64,000 bases of DNA, from the NCBI RefSeq assembly GCF_001693335.1, contig NZ_CP016503.1:806001-870000 (forward strand), in the 5' to 3' direction. A program made the position numbers and the translations under genes. Below the pieces are notes generated by a model, which was not told the DNA's origin, searched no databases, and saw only the letters and a list, made by a program, of their open reading frames with translations. The DNA is from Helicobacter enhydrae (GTDB lineage Bacteria > Campylobacterota > Campylobacteria > Campylobacterales > Helicobacteraceae). Shown one piece after another: positions 18,928-27,144 of this stretch (its first letter is position 1; every line of letters starts with the position of its first letter).

Positions 18928-19350
18928 ATGCGTTTTTTACTGATTATTTTGAGTGTGTTTTGGTTTGCATTTGCTCAAGAGAAGGTTGTTGTGTATGAGA
19001 ATCCCACTTGCTCTTGCTGTAAGCTTTGGTCAAAGCACTTGAGAGAAAATGGGTTTGAGGTGAAAGAGGTGAAAACAAATGAGTGGCTTCAACTCAAAGA
19101 GAAGCACAAGATCTCTCAAGAACTTCAAAGCTGTCATACTGCAGAAGTGGAGGGGTATTTTTTGGAGGGACATATTCCTGCAGAAGATATAAAGCGTTTG
19201 CTTGAGGAGAAACCTCAAGGTGTTGTGGGGCTTAGCGTGCCGGGTATGGTTATAGGGAGTCCGGGTATGGAACAAGGATGGAGAAAAGAATCTTACAAGG
19301 TGTATTTCATCAAAAAAGACGGGAGCACTGGGGTTTGGGCACAGCATTGA
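18928..19350 (+). CDS. Periplasmic DUF411 metal-binding protein
   Basis: 140 residues from the ATG at 18928, chosen over the ATG at 18916 because GGAGG lies five bases before it and the signal peptide (MRFLLIILSVFWFAFA) then starts at residue 1. The mature protein has the DUF411 pattern: C28, C30, C31 in NPTCSCCKLW, C69-H70 in QSCHTAEV, H82 in EGHIPAEDI, and VPGMVIGSPGME. Members are found beside copper-resistance genes and bind copper, with a thioredoxin-like fold. A role in copper handling is plausible but not shown here, since no copper gene is adjacent. Confidence 0.85.
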   Translation: MRFLLIILSVFWFAFAQEKVVVYENPTCSCCKLWSKHLRENGFEVKEVKTNEWLQLKEKHKISQELQSCHTAEVEGYFLEGHIPAEDIKRLLEEKPQGVVGLSVPGMVIGSPGMEQGWRKESYKVYFIKKDGSTGVWAQH

Positions 19351-19392
19351 GAGAGTTTGACAGATGTTGGCTTGTATGATACAGGAGGCAAA

Positions 19393-20229
19393 ATGCAAAC
19401 TTATGCCGTGATGGGTAACCCCATCTCCCACTCTCTCTCCCCTATCATTCACTCTGCGTTGTTTGAGCATTTCCACATCAATGCAAAGTATGAAAAAATC
19501 CTTTTGTCAGACTTCGAGCAGTTTTTGCCGACATTTTTGAGGCTCAATGGAGCGAATATCACCTTGCCATACAAACAAAACGCGTTTGCGATTTGCGATG
19601 AAGTGAGAGGGGAGGCTGTTGAGATCGGTGCTGTGAATACCATAGTTTGGGAAAATCAAAAAATCATAGGTTACAACACCGATGTTTTGGGATTTTTGAA
19701 ATGTATCGAGGGGATGGAGTTTGAAAATGCTTTGATTCTTGGGGCGGGTGGGAGTGCCAAAGCAGTCGCCTATGCCCTCAAAAGCAGAAAAATCCCCGCA
19801 AGTGTTTATAATCGCAATGCAGAGAGGCTCGAAGCATTTGCACAAGAGGGGTTTGAGGTGATACACCAATGCCAAACATTGCAGAATCAATCCTTTGATT
19901 TGGTTGTCAATGCCACAAGTGCAGGGGTTGATGGCTCATCTCTCCCTTTGGCAGAGGCTATCCTCTCCCCTCTCCTTGAAAACTCCAAAATGAATATTGA
20001 TTTGATGTATGCCAACTCCTCGCAAATCCAAACCTTGCGTGATTTGAGGGGGTTTTTGTCACAGCGTCCCAAAACCGCATTTTGTGCGTTGGATCAGAAG
20101 TGCCATAGTATCGATGGGTTAGATATGCTAGTATATCAAGCAATTTTTGCCTTTTTGATTTTCACACGGCGTGATGAAGATTTTGAGGCGATGGAAGCTA
20201 TATTTTATGGAGGAAATGATGAAGATTGA
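19393..20229 (+). CDS. aroE: Shikimate dehydrogenase
   Basis: Reduces 3-dehydroshikimate with NADPH in aromatic amino-acid synthesis. 278 residues from ATG 19393, which has AGGAGG four bases upstream; a longer in-frame reading from 19357 would start at TTG and add 12 non-family residues. Substrate motif NPISHSLSP at 9-17, catalytic K61 in NITLPYK, NTD at 95-97, and the NADP-binding LGAGGSAKAV near 117-126. It overlaps gatC by 11 bases, and gatC overlaps ung, giving an aroE-gatC-ung unit. Confidence 0.96.
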   Translation: MQTYAVMGNPISHSLSPIIHSALFEHFHINAKYEKILLSDFEQFLPTFLRLNGANITLPYKQNAFAICDEVRGEAVEIGAVNTIVWENQKIIGYNTDVLGFLKCIEGMEFENALILGAGGSAKAVAYALKSRKIPASVYNRNAERLEAFAQEGFEVIHQCQTLQNQSFDLVVNATSAGVDGSSLPLAEAILSPLLENSKMNIDLMYANSSQIQTLRDLRGFLSQRPKTAFCALDQKCHSIDGLDMLVYQAIFAFLIFTRRDEDFEAMEAIFYGGNDED

Positions 20230-20497
20230 TGATGTCTTGTTGGGCAAACTAGAGAAGCTTGGAATGATTGAGATTGCACAGGATCAAAAAGAAGACACCA
20301 AAAAGCAACTCTCTGAGATTGTGGGGTTTATGGATAATCTTGGTGCTTTGGATTTGGATGATATAGTGCTAGACAATGACTTGCAAACGCCGATGAGGGA
20401 GGATGTCGTGCGTGATGGCGGAGTGAGGGATATGGTGCTATCAACAGCACCCAATGCCAAAGATGGATTTTTCATTGTTCCAAAAATTATCGAATGA
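20219..20497 (+). CDS. gatC: Asp-tRNA(Asn)/Glu-tRNA(Gln) amidotransferase subunit C
   Basis: Small subunit of the GatCAB amidotransferase, which converts mischarged Glu-tRNA(Gln) and Asp-tRNA(Asn). 92 residues. Of two adjacent ATGs, 20219 has GGAGG at the ideal five-base distance. Family pattern: LGKLEKLGMIEI near 8, the central IVGFMDNLGALDLDD, LQTPMREDVVRDGGVR, and the C-terminal NAKDGFFIVPKIIE. gatA and gatB are not in the window. It overlaps aroE (11 bases) and ung (ATGA). Confidence 0.95.
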   Translation: MKIDDVLLGKLEKLGMIEIAQDQKEDTKKQLSEIVGFMDNLGALDLDDIVLDNDLQTPMREDVVRDGGVRDMVLSTAPNAKDGFFIVPKIIE

Positions 20498-21198
20498 TTA
20501 ATGTCGATGCGATAGCGATTTGCGATGAGTGGAAACAGGCTCTTAGGACAGAGTTTGAGAAGCCATATTTTGCAAAAATCAAAGAATCTTATCTTGCCTG
20601 CAAAGCCAATGGGGGCGTGATTTTCCCAAAGGCTTCACACACTTTTGAAGCCCTCAATCGCGTCAAGCCTAGTGATTTGAAAGTGGTGATTTTGGGGCAA
20701 GACCCTTATCACGGAGGAGAGATGATTGATGGTAGATTCGTTCCTCAAGCGATGGGGCTAAGTTTCAGTGTGCCTGATGGATTGAAAATTCCTCCAAGCT
20801 TGCAAAACATCTATAAGGAATTGCACCTAAGTTTAGGGATCCACCCGCCAAAAAGTGGCAATCTCACCAAATGGTGCGATCAAGGGGTGTTGCTTCTCAA
20901 TAGCATTTTGTCCGTAGAGCAGGGCAAGCCCGCTTCTCATCGCCATTGGGGGTGGGAGCAATTCACCGATGCTGTGATTGTTTATATTGCGACGCATTTG
21001 CAGGGCGTGGTTTTTATGTTGTGGGGGAATTATGCGAAGAAAAAAGCAAGTTTGATCGACACTCAAGCTCATTGCGTGATCACTGCTCCTCATCCTAGCC
21101 CTTTGGCACAAGGTTTTGTGGGGAGTGGAGTGTTTGTCAAAGCCAATGAGGCATTGAAGCAAATGGGCAAGTCACCGATTAAGTGGGAAATTTTGTAA
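20494..21198 (+). CDS. ung: Uracil-DNA glycosylase
   Basis: Removes uracil from DNA at the start of base-excision repair. 234 residues, family 1. The water-activating loop GQDPYH with catalytic D70 is at 69-74, LLLNSILSV near 131 and HPSPLAQGF near 192 contain the uracil-recognition and His-intercalation elements. It starts at ATG 20494, overlapping the gatC stop (ATGA), and needs no own promoter. The gene ends 106 bases before the first outer-membrane paralogue. Confidence 0.97.
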   Translation: MINVDAIAICDEWKQALRTEFEKPYFAKIKESYLACKANGGVIFPKASHTFEALNRVKPSDLKVVILGQDPYHGGEMIDGRFVPQAMGLSFSVPDGLKIPPSLQNIYKELHLSLGIHPPKSGNLTKWCDQGVLLLNSILSVEQGKPASHRHWGWEQFTDAVIVYIATHLQGVVFMLWGNYAKKKASLIDTQAHCVITAPHPSPLAQGFVGSGVFVKANEALKQMGKSPIKWEIL

Positions 21199-21252
21199 AA
21201 CTCTCTATCTTTTTGTAGTAAATGGAATTTAAATTTTAGATTTTAAATACGA

Positions 21253-21258
21253 TATACT
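21253..21258 (+). promoter_or_regulatory. Probable -10 box of the outer-membrane gene cluster
   Basis: TATACT in ACGATATACTCC, 47 bases before the ATG at 21305, in a T/A-rich stretch. One mismatch to TATAAT. Confidence 0.5.
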
Positions 21259-21304
21259 CCATAGAACTGAAAATGGTTCAGATACCTCAAAACTAGGAGT
21301 AAAA

Positions 21305-21964
21305 ATGAAAAAGAAATTGTTGAGTTTGATTCTTGCCTCTTGTGCATTGGTTTCTGTATCTCAAGCACGATTTTTTGTTGGAATCGAGGGTGGCTACACT
21401 GCTTTGGGTATTCCTGACAGCAATTCCACTACAGACAAAATGGTTTTCAAAACCGTCTCTGTTGGAGAGATTGGAGATATGTTCAAAAACAATCCTGAAG
21501 GATTTTTGCTCAATCTGACTTTGGGCTCGGAGTATTTTTTCGGTGATTATGTCGGATTGAGATGGGATGCTGGAGTAGGATATAGTAGTGTTGTTATTGG
21601 TTTGGGAGATCTTGGTCAAAATGCAAAGGGTTTTGCAAAAGAAAAACTTGGAGCACTGGTTTCTATGGCAGATTTGGACTTGATGGTAAATCTTGTCAAT
21701 CGTGGGAACTTTAGCTTTGGTGTTTTTGGAGGCGTGGGGGCAGATTATAGATATTATTTCCCTAATGGCGAAAGCAAACAACACACTCTTACTTTTGTAG
21801 GGCGTGCTGGTGTCACTACGCTTATCGGACAACGCAATCGCTTTGAAATCTTTGCCAAACTTCCTTTTATGGACATGGCTTCAGCAACAAAAAGCAATAA
21901 GGAGAAGACCTTTGCCGCATTACCTGCTGTAACCATCGGTGCAGGTTACAAATATCTCTTCTAA
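21305..21964 (+). CDS. Outer-membrane protein, paralogue 1 of 3
   Basis: 219 residues. Signal peptide MKKKLLSLILASCALVSVSQA, then ARFFVGIEGGYTA, which begins the first barrel strand, and a terminal YKYLF ending in Phe. Several GG-containing, aromatic-rich strands (WDAGVGYSSV, FSFGVFGGVGADYRYYF) predict a small barrel of the Helicobacter outer-membrane superfamily. Ligand unknown. The first ~98 bases are nearly identical to those of paralogue 2 (22035), indicating recent duplication or gene conversion. GGAG lies before the ATG. Confidence 0.82.
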   Translation: MKKKLLSLILASCALVSVSQARFFVGIEGGYTALGIPDSNSTTDKMVFKTVSVGEIGDMFKNNPEGFLLNLTLGSEYFFGDYVGLRWDAGVGYSSVVIGLGDLGQNAKGFAKEKLGALVSMADLDLMVNLVNRGNFSFGVFGGVGADYRYYFPNGESKQHTLTFVGRAGVTTLIGQRNRFEIFAKLPFMDMASATKSNKEKTFAALPAVTIGAGYKYLF

Positions 21965-21966
21965 AA

Positions 21967-21990
21967 AGTGGTGGGCTTAGCCCCACTCGC
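21967..21990 (+). terminator. Hairpin between outer-membrane paralogues 1 and 2
   Basis: AGTGGTGGGC and GCCCCACT pair around a short TTA loop with one bulge, three bases after the stop. No U tract follows, so it may attenuate rather than terminate. Confidence 0.4.
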
Positions 21991-22034
21991 TTAGCAACAA
22001 GCATTTTTGATTGATAGTGTTAAATGGAGTAAAA

Positions 22035-22685
22035 ATGAAAAAGAAATTATTGAGCTTGATTCTTGCCTCTTGTGCATTGGTCTCTGTATCTCAAGCACGA
22101 TTTTTTGTTGGAATCGAGGGTGGCTATACTGCCACAATTGCTGATGGCACAGGTTTGACTGCCAATAGTATGCGATTGGTGCTACCTGCTGTAGATACCG
22201 TTTTCAAAGCTTTTGATCATGGGGTCAAGGGGTATAGTGTTGGCGGAGTTTTTGGATCAGAAAATTTTTGGGGAGATTATTTGGGCACACGCTGGGGGAT
22301 TGATGTGGGCTACACTTCGGTATATACAAAAGCCACGAATGTTGTATCAGAGTTTTTGAATGTGGGTTGGAGCTCTGATGTATTGGTCAATTTTGTCAAT
22401 ACAGGGGCGTTTAGCTTGGGGATTTTTGGTGGAGCAAGCACGGATTATCATTACGATATGAGAGCATCAGAACGATGTGCAAACCAAAAAGCTATAGCAT
22501 CACATTTGCTTGATTTTTCTTGGCGTGCAGGAGTGAGTGCAATGCTTGCCAATCATCATCGTTTGGAATTTTTGGCAAAAATGTATCTTGGCTCATTAAA
22601 TATTGCTACAGATAGGGCTGTGTTAGGTGGCGTTAGAGTGCCTGTGCATTCTAGTTTGATGGCAAGTTATAAGTTTGTTTTCTAA
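22035..22685 (+). CDS. Outer-membrane protein, paralogue 2 of 3
   Basis: 216 residues from ATG 22035, chosen because GGAG is seven bases upstream and the signal peptide (MKKKLLSLILASCALVSVSQA) is then identical to paralogue 1. The body is diverged from paralogue 1 but keeps the same order of strands (FSLGIFGGASTDYHYD, FLAKMYLGSL, SLMASYKFVF) and ends in Phe. Probably a surface-exposed barrel whose variable loops differ among the three copies. Confidence 0.82.
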   Translation: MKKKLLSLILASCALVSVSQARFFVGIEGGYTATIADGTGLTANSMRLVLPAVDTVFKAFDHGVKGYSVGGVFGSENFWGDYLGTRWGIDVGYTSVYTKATNVVSEFLNVGWSSDVLVNFVNTGAFSLGIFGGASTDYHYDMRASERCANQKAIASHLLDFSWRAGVSAMLANHHRLEFLAKMYLGSLNIATDRAVLGGVRVPVHSSLMASYKFVF

Positions 22686-22694
22686 CAAATGTCA

Positions 22695-22713
22695 TTTGGG
22701 CTATGAGCCCAAA
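22695..22713 (+). terminator. Hairpin between outer-membrane paralogues 2 and 3
   Basis: TTTGGGCT and AGCCCAAA are perfect arms around a three-base loop, ten bases after the stop. The following bases (ATGTATAGG) are not U-rich, so it may be an attenuator or RNA-stability element. Confidence 0.5.
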
Positions 22714-22745
22714 ATGTATAGGGGAAATCCAAAATAAGGGAATCA

Positions 22746-23360
22746 ATGAGGATTCTTTGTGTTATCGCATTTTTTTTGGCAATGCTTGAGGCACGATTGT
22801 ATGTCGGTTTTGAGGCTGGGTATAGCACTCAAGGGATACAAACCGCAGAAGCTCCAAACAATTTCTCTGTTTCAGCAATCACTCTCAATAGCTTAGCTGA
22901 TAGTTTGGAAAACCAATCGCGTGGATACACATTGAATCTCGTTTTTGGTAATGAGCATATTGTCGCCAATGTCTTTGGCTCAAGGATTGGCGTTGGCGTT
23001 GGCTATACGCAGACACACGATCAGACTGATTATCGTTTTGTGGATTTGAGCCTCAATGGTGCTTTGATGTTGGATCTGTATAATGATGGCAACTATAGTG
23101 CAGGGATTTTTGGTGGAGCTGAAGTGGGCTATCAATATGTGATGCGTGAGAAGCCTATTGCCACCCAAAGCCCCCATTTGCTAAATCTCTACGGCAATAC
23201 GGGATTTAGTTTTTTGATTGCTAGACACCATCGCTTGGATTTTGTGGCGAAGCTCCCTCTTTCTTCTGTCAGTTTTTTTGATGGCAAACAAATGCTGATC
23301 GGAGGTAAGAGAGTGTTTGTGAGAACAAGTTTTTTGGGGAGTTATAAATATGTTTTTTGA
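22746..23360 (+). CDS. Outer-membrane protein, paralogue 3 of 3
   Basis: 204 residues with a shorter, unrelated signal peptide (MRILCVIAFFLAMLEA) but the same mature start RLYVGFEAGYS, the same central strand YSAGIFGGAEVGYQYV and the same C-terminal pattern RHHRLDFVAKLPL...LGSYKYVF as paralogues 1 and 2. It is the most diverged of the three. The repeated design suggests antigenic or adhesive variation, an inference only. It is followed by a long gene-free repeat region. Confidence 0.8.
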   Translation: MRILCVIAFFLAMLEARLYVGFEAGYSTQGIQTAEAPNNFSVSAITLNSLADSLENQSRGYTLNLVFGNEHIVANVFGSRIGVGVGYTQTHDQTDYRFVDLSLNGALMLDLYNDGNYSAGIFGGAEVGYQYVMREKPIATQSPHLLNLYGNTGFSFLIARHHRLDFVAKLPLSSVSFFDGKQMLIGGKRVFVRTSFLGSYKYVF

Positions 23361-23400
23361 GTTTTGAATCTTTTTCAAATTTTCCCAAAAGATTCCAAAA

Positions 23401-23468
23401 ATCATCAAACCCCACTACTTCAATACAATCACGGCAAACCGCCTCCCAAACTAACCTTGTAGAACTCT
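23401..23468. repeat. Partial copy of the left end of the dispersed element
   Basis: ATCATCAAACCcCACTAcTTCAATA and the words ACCAAACTAACCTTGTAGAAC match the left part of the copies at 24006 and 36766. Another fragment with CACTATTTCATACAATCACGGCAAAC is at 37351-37378. Confidence 0.6.
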
Positions 23469-23683
23469 AGAGATTTTAGAATCGCCAAAGAGCTCATTTT
23501 ACAAAACGCCATTTGCCAGTAATTTTGTGCGATTGGATTCTTTGGTTGTTGAATCTTAGTTTGAGTGAAGCACGGATTTGGGGAATTCTTGATTTGATTT
23601 GTTTGCTAGTTTTTGAGATTGCTTTTGCACAAGCACATTTCTTAATCACCAAATCCCACTTTACTTTTTTCTATAAGGGACAC

Positions 23684-23791
23684 AAGGGGGTTTATTGCGA
23701 GGCACCCCCCTTATCCCCCTTAAAATCCCCCAAACCCCTGCCCGCTTTTTGTGTGTTACCCACATTAGTTTGACTTTGTTTTGATTCTTTG
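23684..23791 (-). repeat. Inverted copy of a ~107-base repeat (mate at 37399-37505)
   Basis: Read on the minus strand this matches 37399-37505 almost base for base, including GTGGGTAACACACAAAAAGC and the GGGGGATTTTAAGGGGGATA part. The two copies face each other across about 13.6 kb, so recombination between them would invert the segment. Confidence 0.85.
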
Positions 23792-24005
23792 GTGTTTTAG
23801 GTTTGTTTTTTGATTTGATTGATTTGAATCTAGATTCTAGATTCTAGTATTTCTTTACTAATTCTTAGAATCTTTAGAATCTTTGTGAAAGTATTTTTAA
23901 TTCTTGATTCTTTGGATTCTTGGATTCTTAGAATCTTTTTGAGAAGTTTTATTTTTGATTTTTAGAATCTCTTTACAAACTCTCAAAAAACTCTAATCAA
24001 TCATC

Positions 24006-24190
24006 AAACCTCACTATTTCAATATAAGCATAAACAACTGCTGACCAAACCAACCTTGTAGAACCAAAAAAGATTCCAAGTCAATGTAATCTTGAACGAG
24101 CCTTGCTAATGCAATGCTGGGGTTATGGGGGTTGTTAAGGGGGATAAGGGGAACGCTTGCTATAAGTTCCCCTTGCCCCCCCTTAAGAGA
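24006..24190 (+). repeat. 185-base dispersed element, copy A (mate at 36766-36948)
   Basis: Nearly identical to 36766-36948 in the same orientation. The right part folds into a long hairpin: TTAAGGGGGATAAGGGGAAC against GTTCCCCTTGCCCCCCTTAA (24135-24187). No coding frame or transposase is inside. It resembles a MITE-like or hairpin-forming intergenic element. Confidence 0.85.
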
Positions 24191-24263
24191 GATCCTAGGG
24201 GATTCTAGAATTGTATAAAGGGTGGTTTGCTCAAAGTCAACTTGAAAAGAAAGCCCCTAGAGA
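24184..24263 (+). repeat. Right-hand repeat block (mate at 37515-37583)
   Basis: AAGAGAGATCCTAGGGGATT, then TCTAGAATTG and the AAAGGGT/GTTTGCTCAAAG words, recur at 37515-37583 in the same orientation, there joined to a different left-hand block. The elements are therefore mosaics. Confidence 0.75.
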
Positions 24264-24369
24264 TTCTAGAATCACCAAAAAGCCATACTCCCACAACCAA
24301 CTTCAAAAGAAAAACTCCAAGCTAAGCTTGAGAAACTAGAAAATATGCTTTTGCCAAAGCAACTCAAAG
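24261..24369 (+). repeat. Direct repeat, copy 1 (~105 bases)
   Basis: AGATTCTAGAATCACCAAAA, then ACCAACTTCAAAAGAAA, CCAAGCTAAGCTTGA and TGCTTTTG..AAAGCA recur in order at 24446-24550. A third, shorter relic (AAAAGATTCTAGAATTGC) lies between them. Confidence 0.7.
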
Positions 24370-24445
24370 AAGGAGAATCCAAAAGATTCTAGAATTGCTA
24401 AAGAGCAGAGTTCCCCCAAGCCAAAGCCAAAAAAGAGAATCCAAG

Positions 24446-24550
24446 AGAATCTAGAATCACCAAAAAAGCATAACTCCCAACAAACCAACTTCAAAAGAAA
24501 CCCAAGCTAAGCTTGAAAACTATAAAATGTGCTTTTGTCAAAGCACCAAA
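24446..24550 (+). repeat. Direct repeat, copy 2 (~105 bases)
   Basis: Second copy of the unit at 24261-24369, about 80 per cent identical by eye, with the same CCAAGCTAAGCTTG palindrome. Confidence 0.7.
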
Positions 24551-24622
24551 GCCCCTTAAAGCCTCAACAAACATTTTGAAATTTCAGATAGGGAGAGGAG
24601 GGGCAGAGAGACGGAAGGGGGA

Positions 24623-25522
24623 TCATTTGGGAGGTTTTGAAACCAACTGATAGTGTTTTTTGGAAAATCTCAACCCCAGCCATTTCTCCAAACACATCAT
24701 CATCCGATGACGCTTCTCACGACTTGTGAGCTTGTGGTTTGGATTGGGTTGATAGAGCTTGGGAGTCCCATAGTCATCTGTGTTTTCTTGGAGCCATTCT
24801 TGCACCACCAAAGAATGCGTGCCCTCAAAACGCTCCAACACCTTTGAATCAATCTCTGCATAAGAATAAGCTCTAGGCTGATGTTTCCAATATTTCGCCA
24901 CTTTGCGATGCTTGAGCGTCATCTGTGCTTCACTACGCACCCAACCATAGTGATACACCTTCGCATCGACCAAAACCGCCCGAGGGTAGCGTCCGTTTTT
25001 GTTATCTTTGTCTAGCACCACCCAAAACAATCCATCAGGAGCATAGCTCCTCACGCTAGTTTTGATCGCCCTCACTTCACTACGATACCACGCCGGAGAG
25101 TTGGCAATCGTATGAGCATTGCCATAAAAATGGAGATAAGAAAACGCCAGAGCCTCCACCTCATCATCATCAAGATAAGCCTCCATTGCACTCCTAATCT
25201 TGGGCAAATCCTCCTGATGCAACACCTCATCAGCCTCCAGATAAAACGCCCAATCCCCACTGCATTGGAATTGTGCGATCATCTTTTGCTGTCCATACAC
25301 ATAGCCTTTGGCAGTCATATTTTCACACCAAACCGATGTGATGATTTTGATTTTGCTATGCTCTTGGGCGAGTTTTTGGATTTGCTCCAAAGTGTCATCT
25401 TCACCCCCCCCCACATTCACGATAAACTCATCGACCAAAGGCAAAATAGAAAGGATGGATTGGATATAGGGATAGCCCAAAATACTTCCGTTTTTGATAA
25501 AAGTGAAACCACTGATTCTCAT
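24623..25522 (-). CDS. Glycosyltransferase family 2, phase-variable, in frame
   Basis: 299 residues, GT-A fold: MRISGFTFIKNGSILGYPYIQSI at the N-terminus, EFIVNVGGGEDDT near 32 in the place of the nucleotide-binding motif, and LEADEVLHQED near 95 containing the metal-binding D-x-D-equivalent. Residues G38-G40 are encoded by a tract of nine G, so slippage would truncate the protein within the active-site domain. It is in frame as sequenced. Donor and acceptor are unknown; the family suggests a surface glycan. It overlaps nothing and ends a minus-strand run, two bases after the small gene at 25525. Confidence 0.85.
   Translation of the reverse strand: MRISGFTFIKNGSILGYPYIQSILSILPLVDEFIVNVGGGEDDTLEQIQKLAQEHSKIKIITSVWCENMTAKGYVYGQQKMIAQFQCSGDWAFYLEADEVLHQEDLPKIRSAMEAYLDDDEVEALAFSYLHFYGNAHTIANSPAWYRSEVRAIKTSVRSYAPDGLFWVVLDKDNKNGRYPRAVLVDAKVYHYGWVRSEAQMTLKHRKVAKYWKHQPRAYSYAEIDSKVLERFEGTHSLVVQEWLQENTDDYGTPKLYQPNPNHKLTSREKRHRMMMCLEKWLGLRFSKKHYQLVSKPPK
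25404..25412 (-). repeat. Homopolymer C9 (G9 on coding strand) in a glycosyltransferase
   Basis: Nine C on the plus strand, within the codons for Gly38-Gly40. Length of nine is in the range known to slip in Helicobacter. The present length is in frame. Confidence 0.85.
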
Positions 25523-25524
25523 CG

Positions 25525-25821
25525 CTACGCCCTAATATCTAGCAAATGTTCTGATGAAGCCGCCTCTTGCTCTTCTTGCTGTTGTGGCGACTCTTGCCTG
25601 TCTTGTTGTTGGGATTGGTTTTGAGAATCTGCATCCGGATTGATTGCCTCGTTTTCCTCAAGTTTCCTCACCTCTGCGACTGCATCGAGCTTGTTTTGGA
25701 AGTCTTGCATATTGGCAAGATTTGCAATATCTGCCCGATGTTGATTGGCAGATTGCACACTTGAGCTCACTTGTGCGTTTTGGTTGATATAAGTAAGATT
25801 TCCGATTCCTGTAACTGACAT
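25525..25821 (-). CDS. Small hydrophilic protein, function unknown
   Basis: 98 residues, no signal peptide or membrane segment. The N-terminal half (SVTGIGNLTYINQNAQVSSS, then a helix with NLANMQDFQNKLDAVAEVRKLEE) looks like a short helical domain. The C-terminal third is very rich in Gln, Glu and Ser and probably disordered. ATG 25821 has GAGGAGG six bases upstream, a strong site. It lies nine bases after the NFACT gene on the same strand. I do not recognise the family with certainty. Confidence 0.65.
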   Translation of the reverse strand: MSVTGIGNLTYINQNAQVSSSVQSANQHRADIANLANMQDFQNKLDAVAEVRKLEENEAINPDADSQNQSQQQDRQESPQQQEEQEAASSEHLLDIRA

Positions 25822-25830
25822 AAATCCTCC

Positions 25831-27144
25831 TCAAACCCTTAGGCTTTTTTGTTTGGCATAGACCACATTGGACCCTTCAACGATTTTCACAAACTTGCGT
25901 TTTGTATAATCGACCACAATATTTTTATCCAAAATCCCATTTAATCCTGCCAAAATCTTGGCACTCTGAGCAATCACCTCTTCACGCACGGCTTGTTTCC
26001 CACAATGGATAATCATATGAGAGGATGGGATCCCCTGCAAATGCAGCCACAGATCCTCTCCTTTGGCGTCTTGCAATAGCTTGATGTTTTCTTTGGCATT
26101 GCGTCCCATCGACACCTTGAACGCGTCCAAAAAAAAGCTCTCATAGTCTTTTTTGCCCTCTTTTTTTCTTTTGGAAGTTTTGGTTTCAAAGATACGCAAC
26201 GCCTCATAGCTCTCTGCCCGATCGATAAATGCAAGTTTTTTGAGCAAAAAATCCATTTTGCCCTTGAGGCTTTCTTGTTGCAAATGCAAGTTTTGCAATC
26301 GCTTCTTTGCCTTTTTGCTTTGGGCAAAAAAGTAATTTGCCCCTTGAGCATAGGCATACACCTTGGATGGAAACGCGATTTCCACACACTCCCCACTCTC
26401 CATATCTTGCAAATTGATTGTTGATTCAAAATGCCCTAGCTTGTGCAAATGTGCCAAAATCAAACTCCCCCATTTCTGCATTTTGTCTGCCTCTTGTTGT
26501 AATTCCTCTTCTTGGGGCAAGGCACACAACATCTCTTGGGTTTGCTCGTATTTTTTTTGCACAGCAAGTTTGAGATTGGCTTTTTGGGTCGAGATTTTTT
26601 GGGCATTGCGTTGCTCACACACTTCTCCAAGCCTATCTCTTAGCCCCTCCAATGGCTCTGCCTCACTGCACACACATTCTTGAGGTTGGGGCAATGGGAC
26701 AAAAGGGGCTTTGGGACGGATCACACGCACACCTTGAGTGATATGGTGCAAACAATCCACAATCCTATAAGCACTATCGCACAAAATCACATTGGTATAA
26801 CGCCCCGTGCATTCAAAATGCAAATACATCTTCTCCTGCTTATAGGGCAACACATACCAAAACTCAAACACCAAAATCCGATTGTTCCCATCCACAGAAA
26901 CACGCTCTATCTTGGATCTAGAGCAATAACGCAAAAGTGCCAAATCAAACGCCGACTGATAGACATTCCCCAAAATCTTCGCCTCACTCACAAAGATCGC
27001 ACTTCTCCCCCTTGTCATATCCAAATAAAAAGTATCAAAATCCAAACACAGACAAAACAGATTTTCCTCGACACGACGCAAAGAATACATCTGCTGATAG
27101 CCCCCAAACATCTGTGCGATTGCTTTAAGCCTTGAGAGTTTCAC
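25831..27144 (-). CDS. NFACT-family protein (RqcH/fibronectin-binding-protein type)
   Basis: 437 residues, shorter than RqcH of Bacillus (about 570), as usual in this clade. The NFACT-N part includes FDTFYLDMTRGRSAIFVS; a long coiled-coil segment spans about 180-330; the C-terminal NFACT-R domain has GEDLWLHLQGIPSSHMII near 365 and KFVKIVEGSNVVY. Family members add alanine tails to stalled nascent chains on the 50S subunit. Older annotation calls them fibronectin-binding proteins. The start is GTG 27144, overlapping the recN stop (GTGA), so the two are coupled. Confidence 0.85.
   Translation of the reverse strand: MKLSRLKAIAQMFGGYQQMYSLRRVEENLFCLCLDFDTFYLDMTRGRSAIFVSEAKILGNVYQSAFDLALLRYCSRSKIERVSVDGNNRILVFEFWYVLPYKQEKMYLHFECTGRYTNVILCDSAYRIVDCLHHITQGVRVIRPKAPFVPLPQPQECVCSEAEPLEGLRDRLGEVCEQRNAQKISTQKANLKLAVQKKYEQTQEMLCALPQEEELQQEADKMQKWGSLILAHLHKLGHFESTINLQDMESGECVEIAFPSKVYAYAQGANYFFAQSKKAKKRLQNLHLQQESLKGKMDFLLKKLAFIDRAESYEALRIFETKTSKRKKEGKKDYESFFLDAFKVSMGRNAKENIKLLQDAKGEDLWLHLQGIPSSHMIIHCGKQAVREEVIAQSAKILAGLNGILDKNIVVDYTKRKFVKIVEGSNVVYAKQKSLRV

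Larger units (their letters stand above)
23361..24622. other. Gene-free region of 1.26 kb filled with dispersed repeats
   Basis: No supported gene. It contains GATTCTAGAATC-type palindromes (near 23835, 24261, 24383, 24447), runs of ATTCTT/GAATCT words (23820-23960), one long element shared with 36766-36948, one shared in inverted orientation with 37399-37505, a pair of ~105-base direct repeats and several G/C-rich hairpins. Open frames crossing it (for example 23513-23773) follow the repeat and lack a ribosome site. Most likely a graveyard of small non-autonomous elements. Confidence 0.7.

Noticed and set aside
23513-23773. 86-codon open frame on the plus strand in the first repeat region
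   Set aside because: The frame follows the repeat shared with 37399-37505, begins without a ribosome site and has no recognisable domain.
23820-24460. CRISPR array suggested by regularly recurring GATTCTAGAATC units
   Set aside because: Spacing is irregular, the units are palindromic and short, the regions between them are also repeated, and there are no cas genes in the window.
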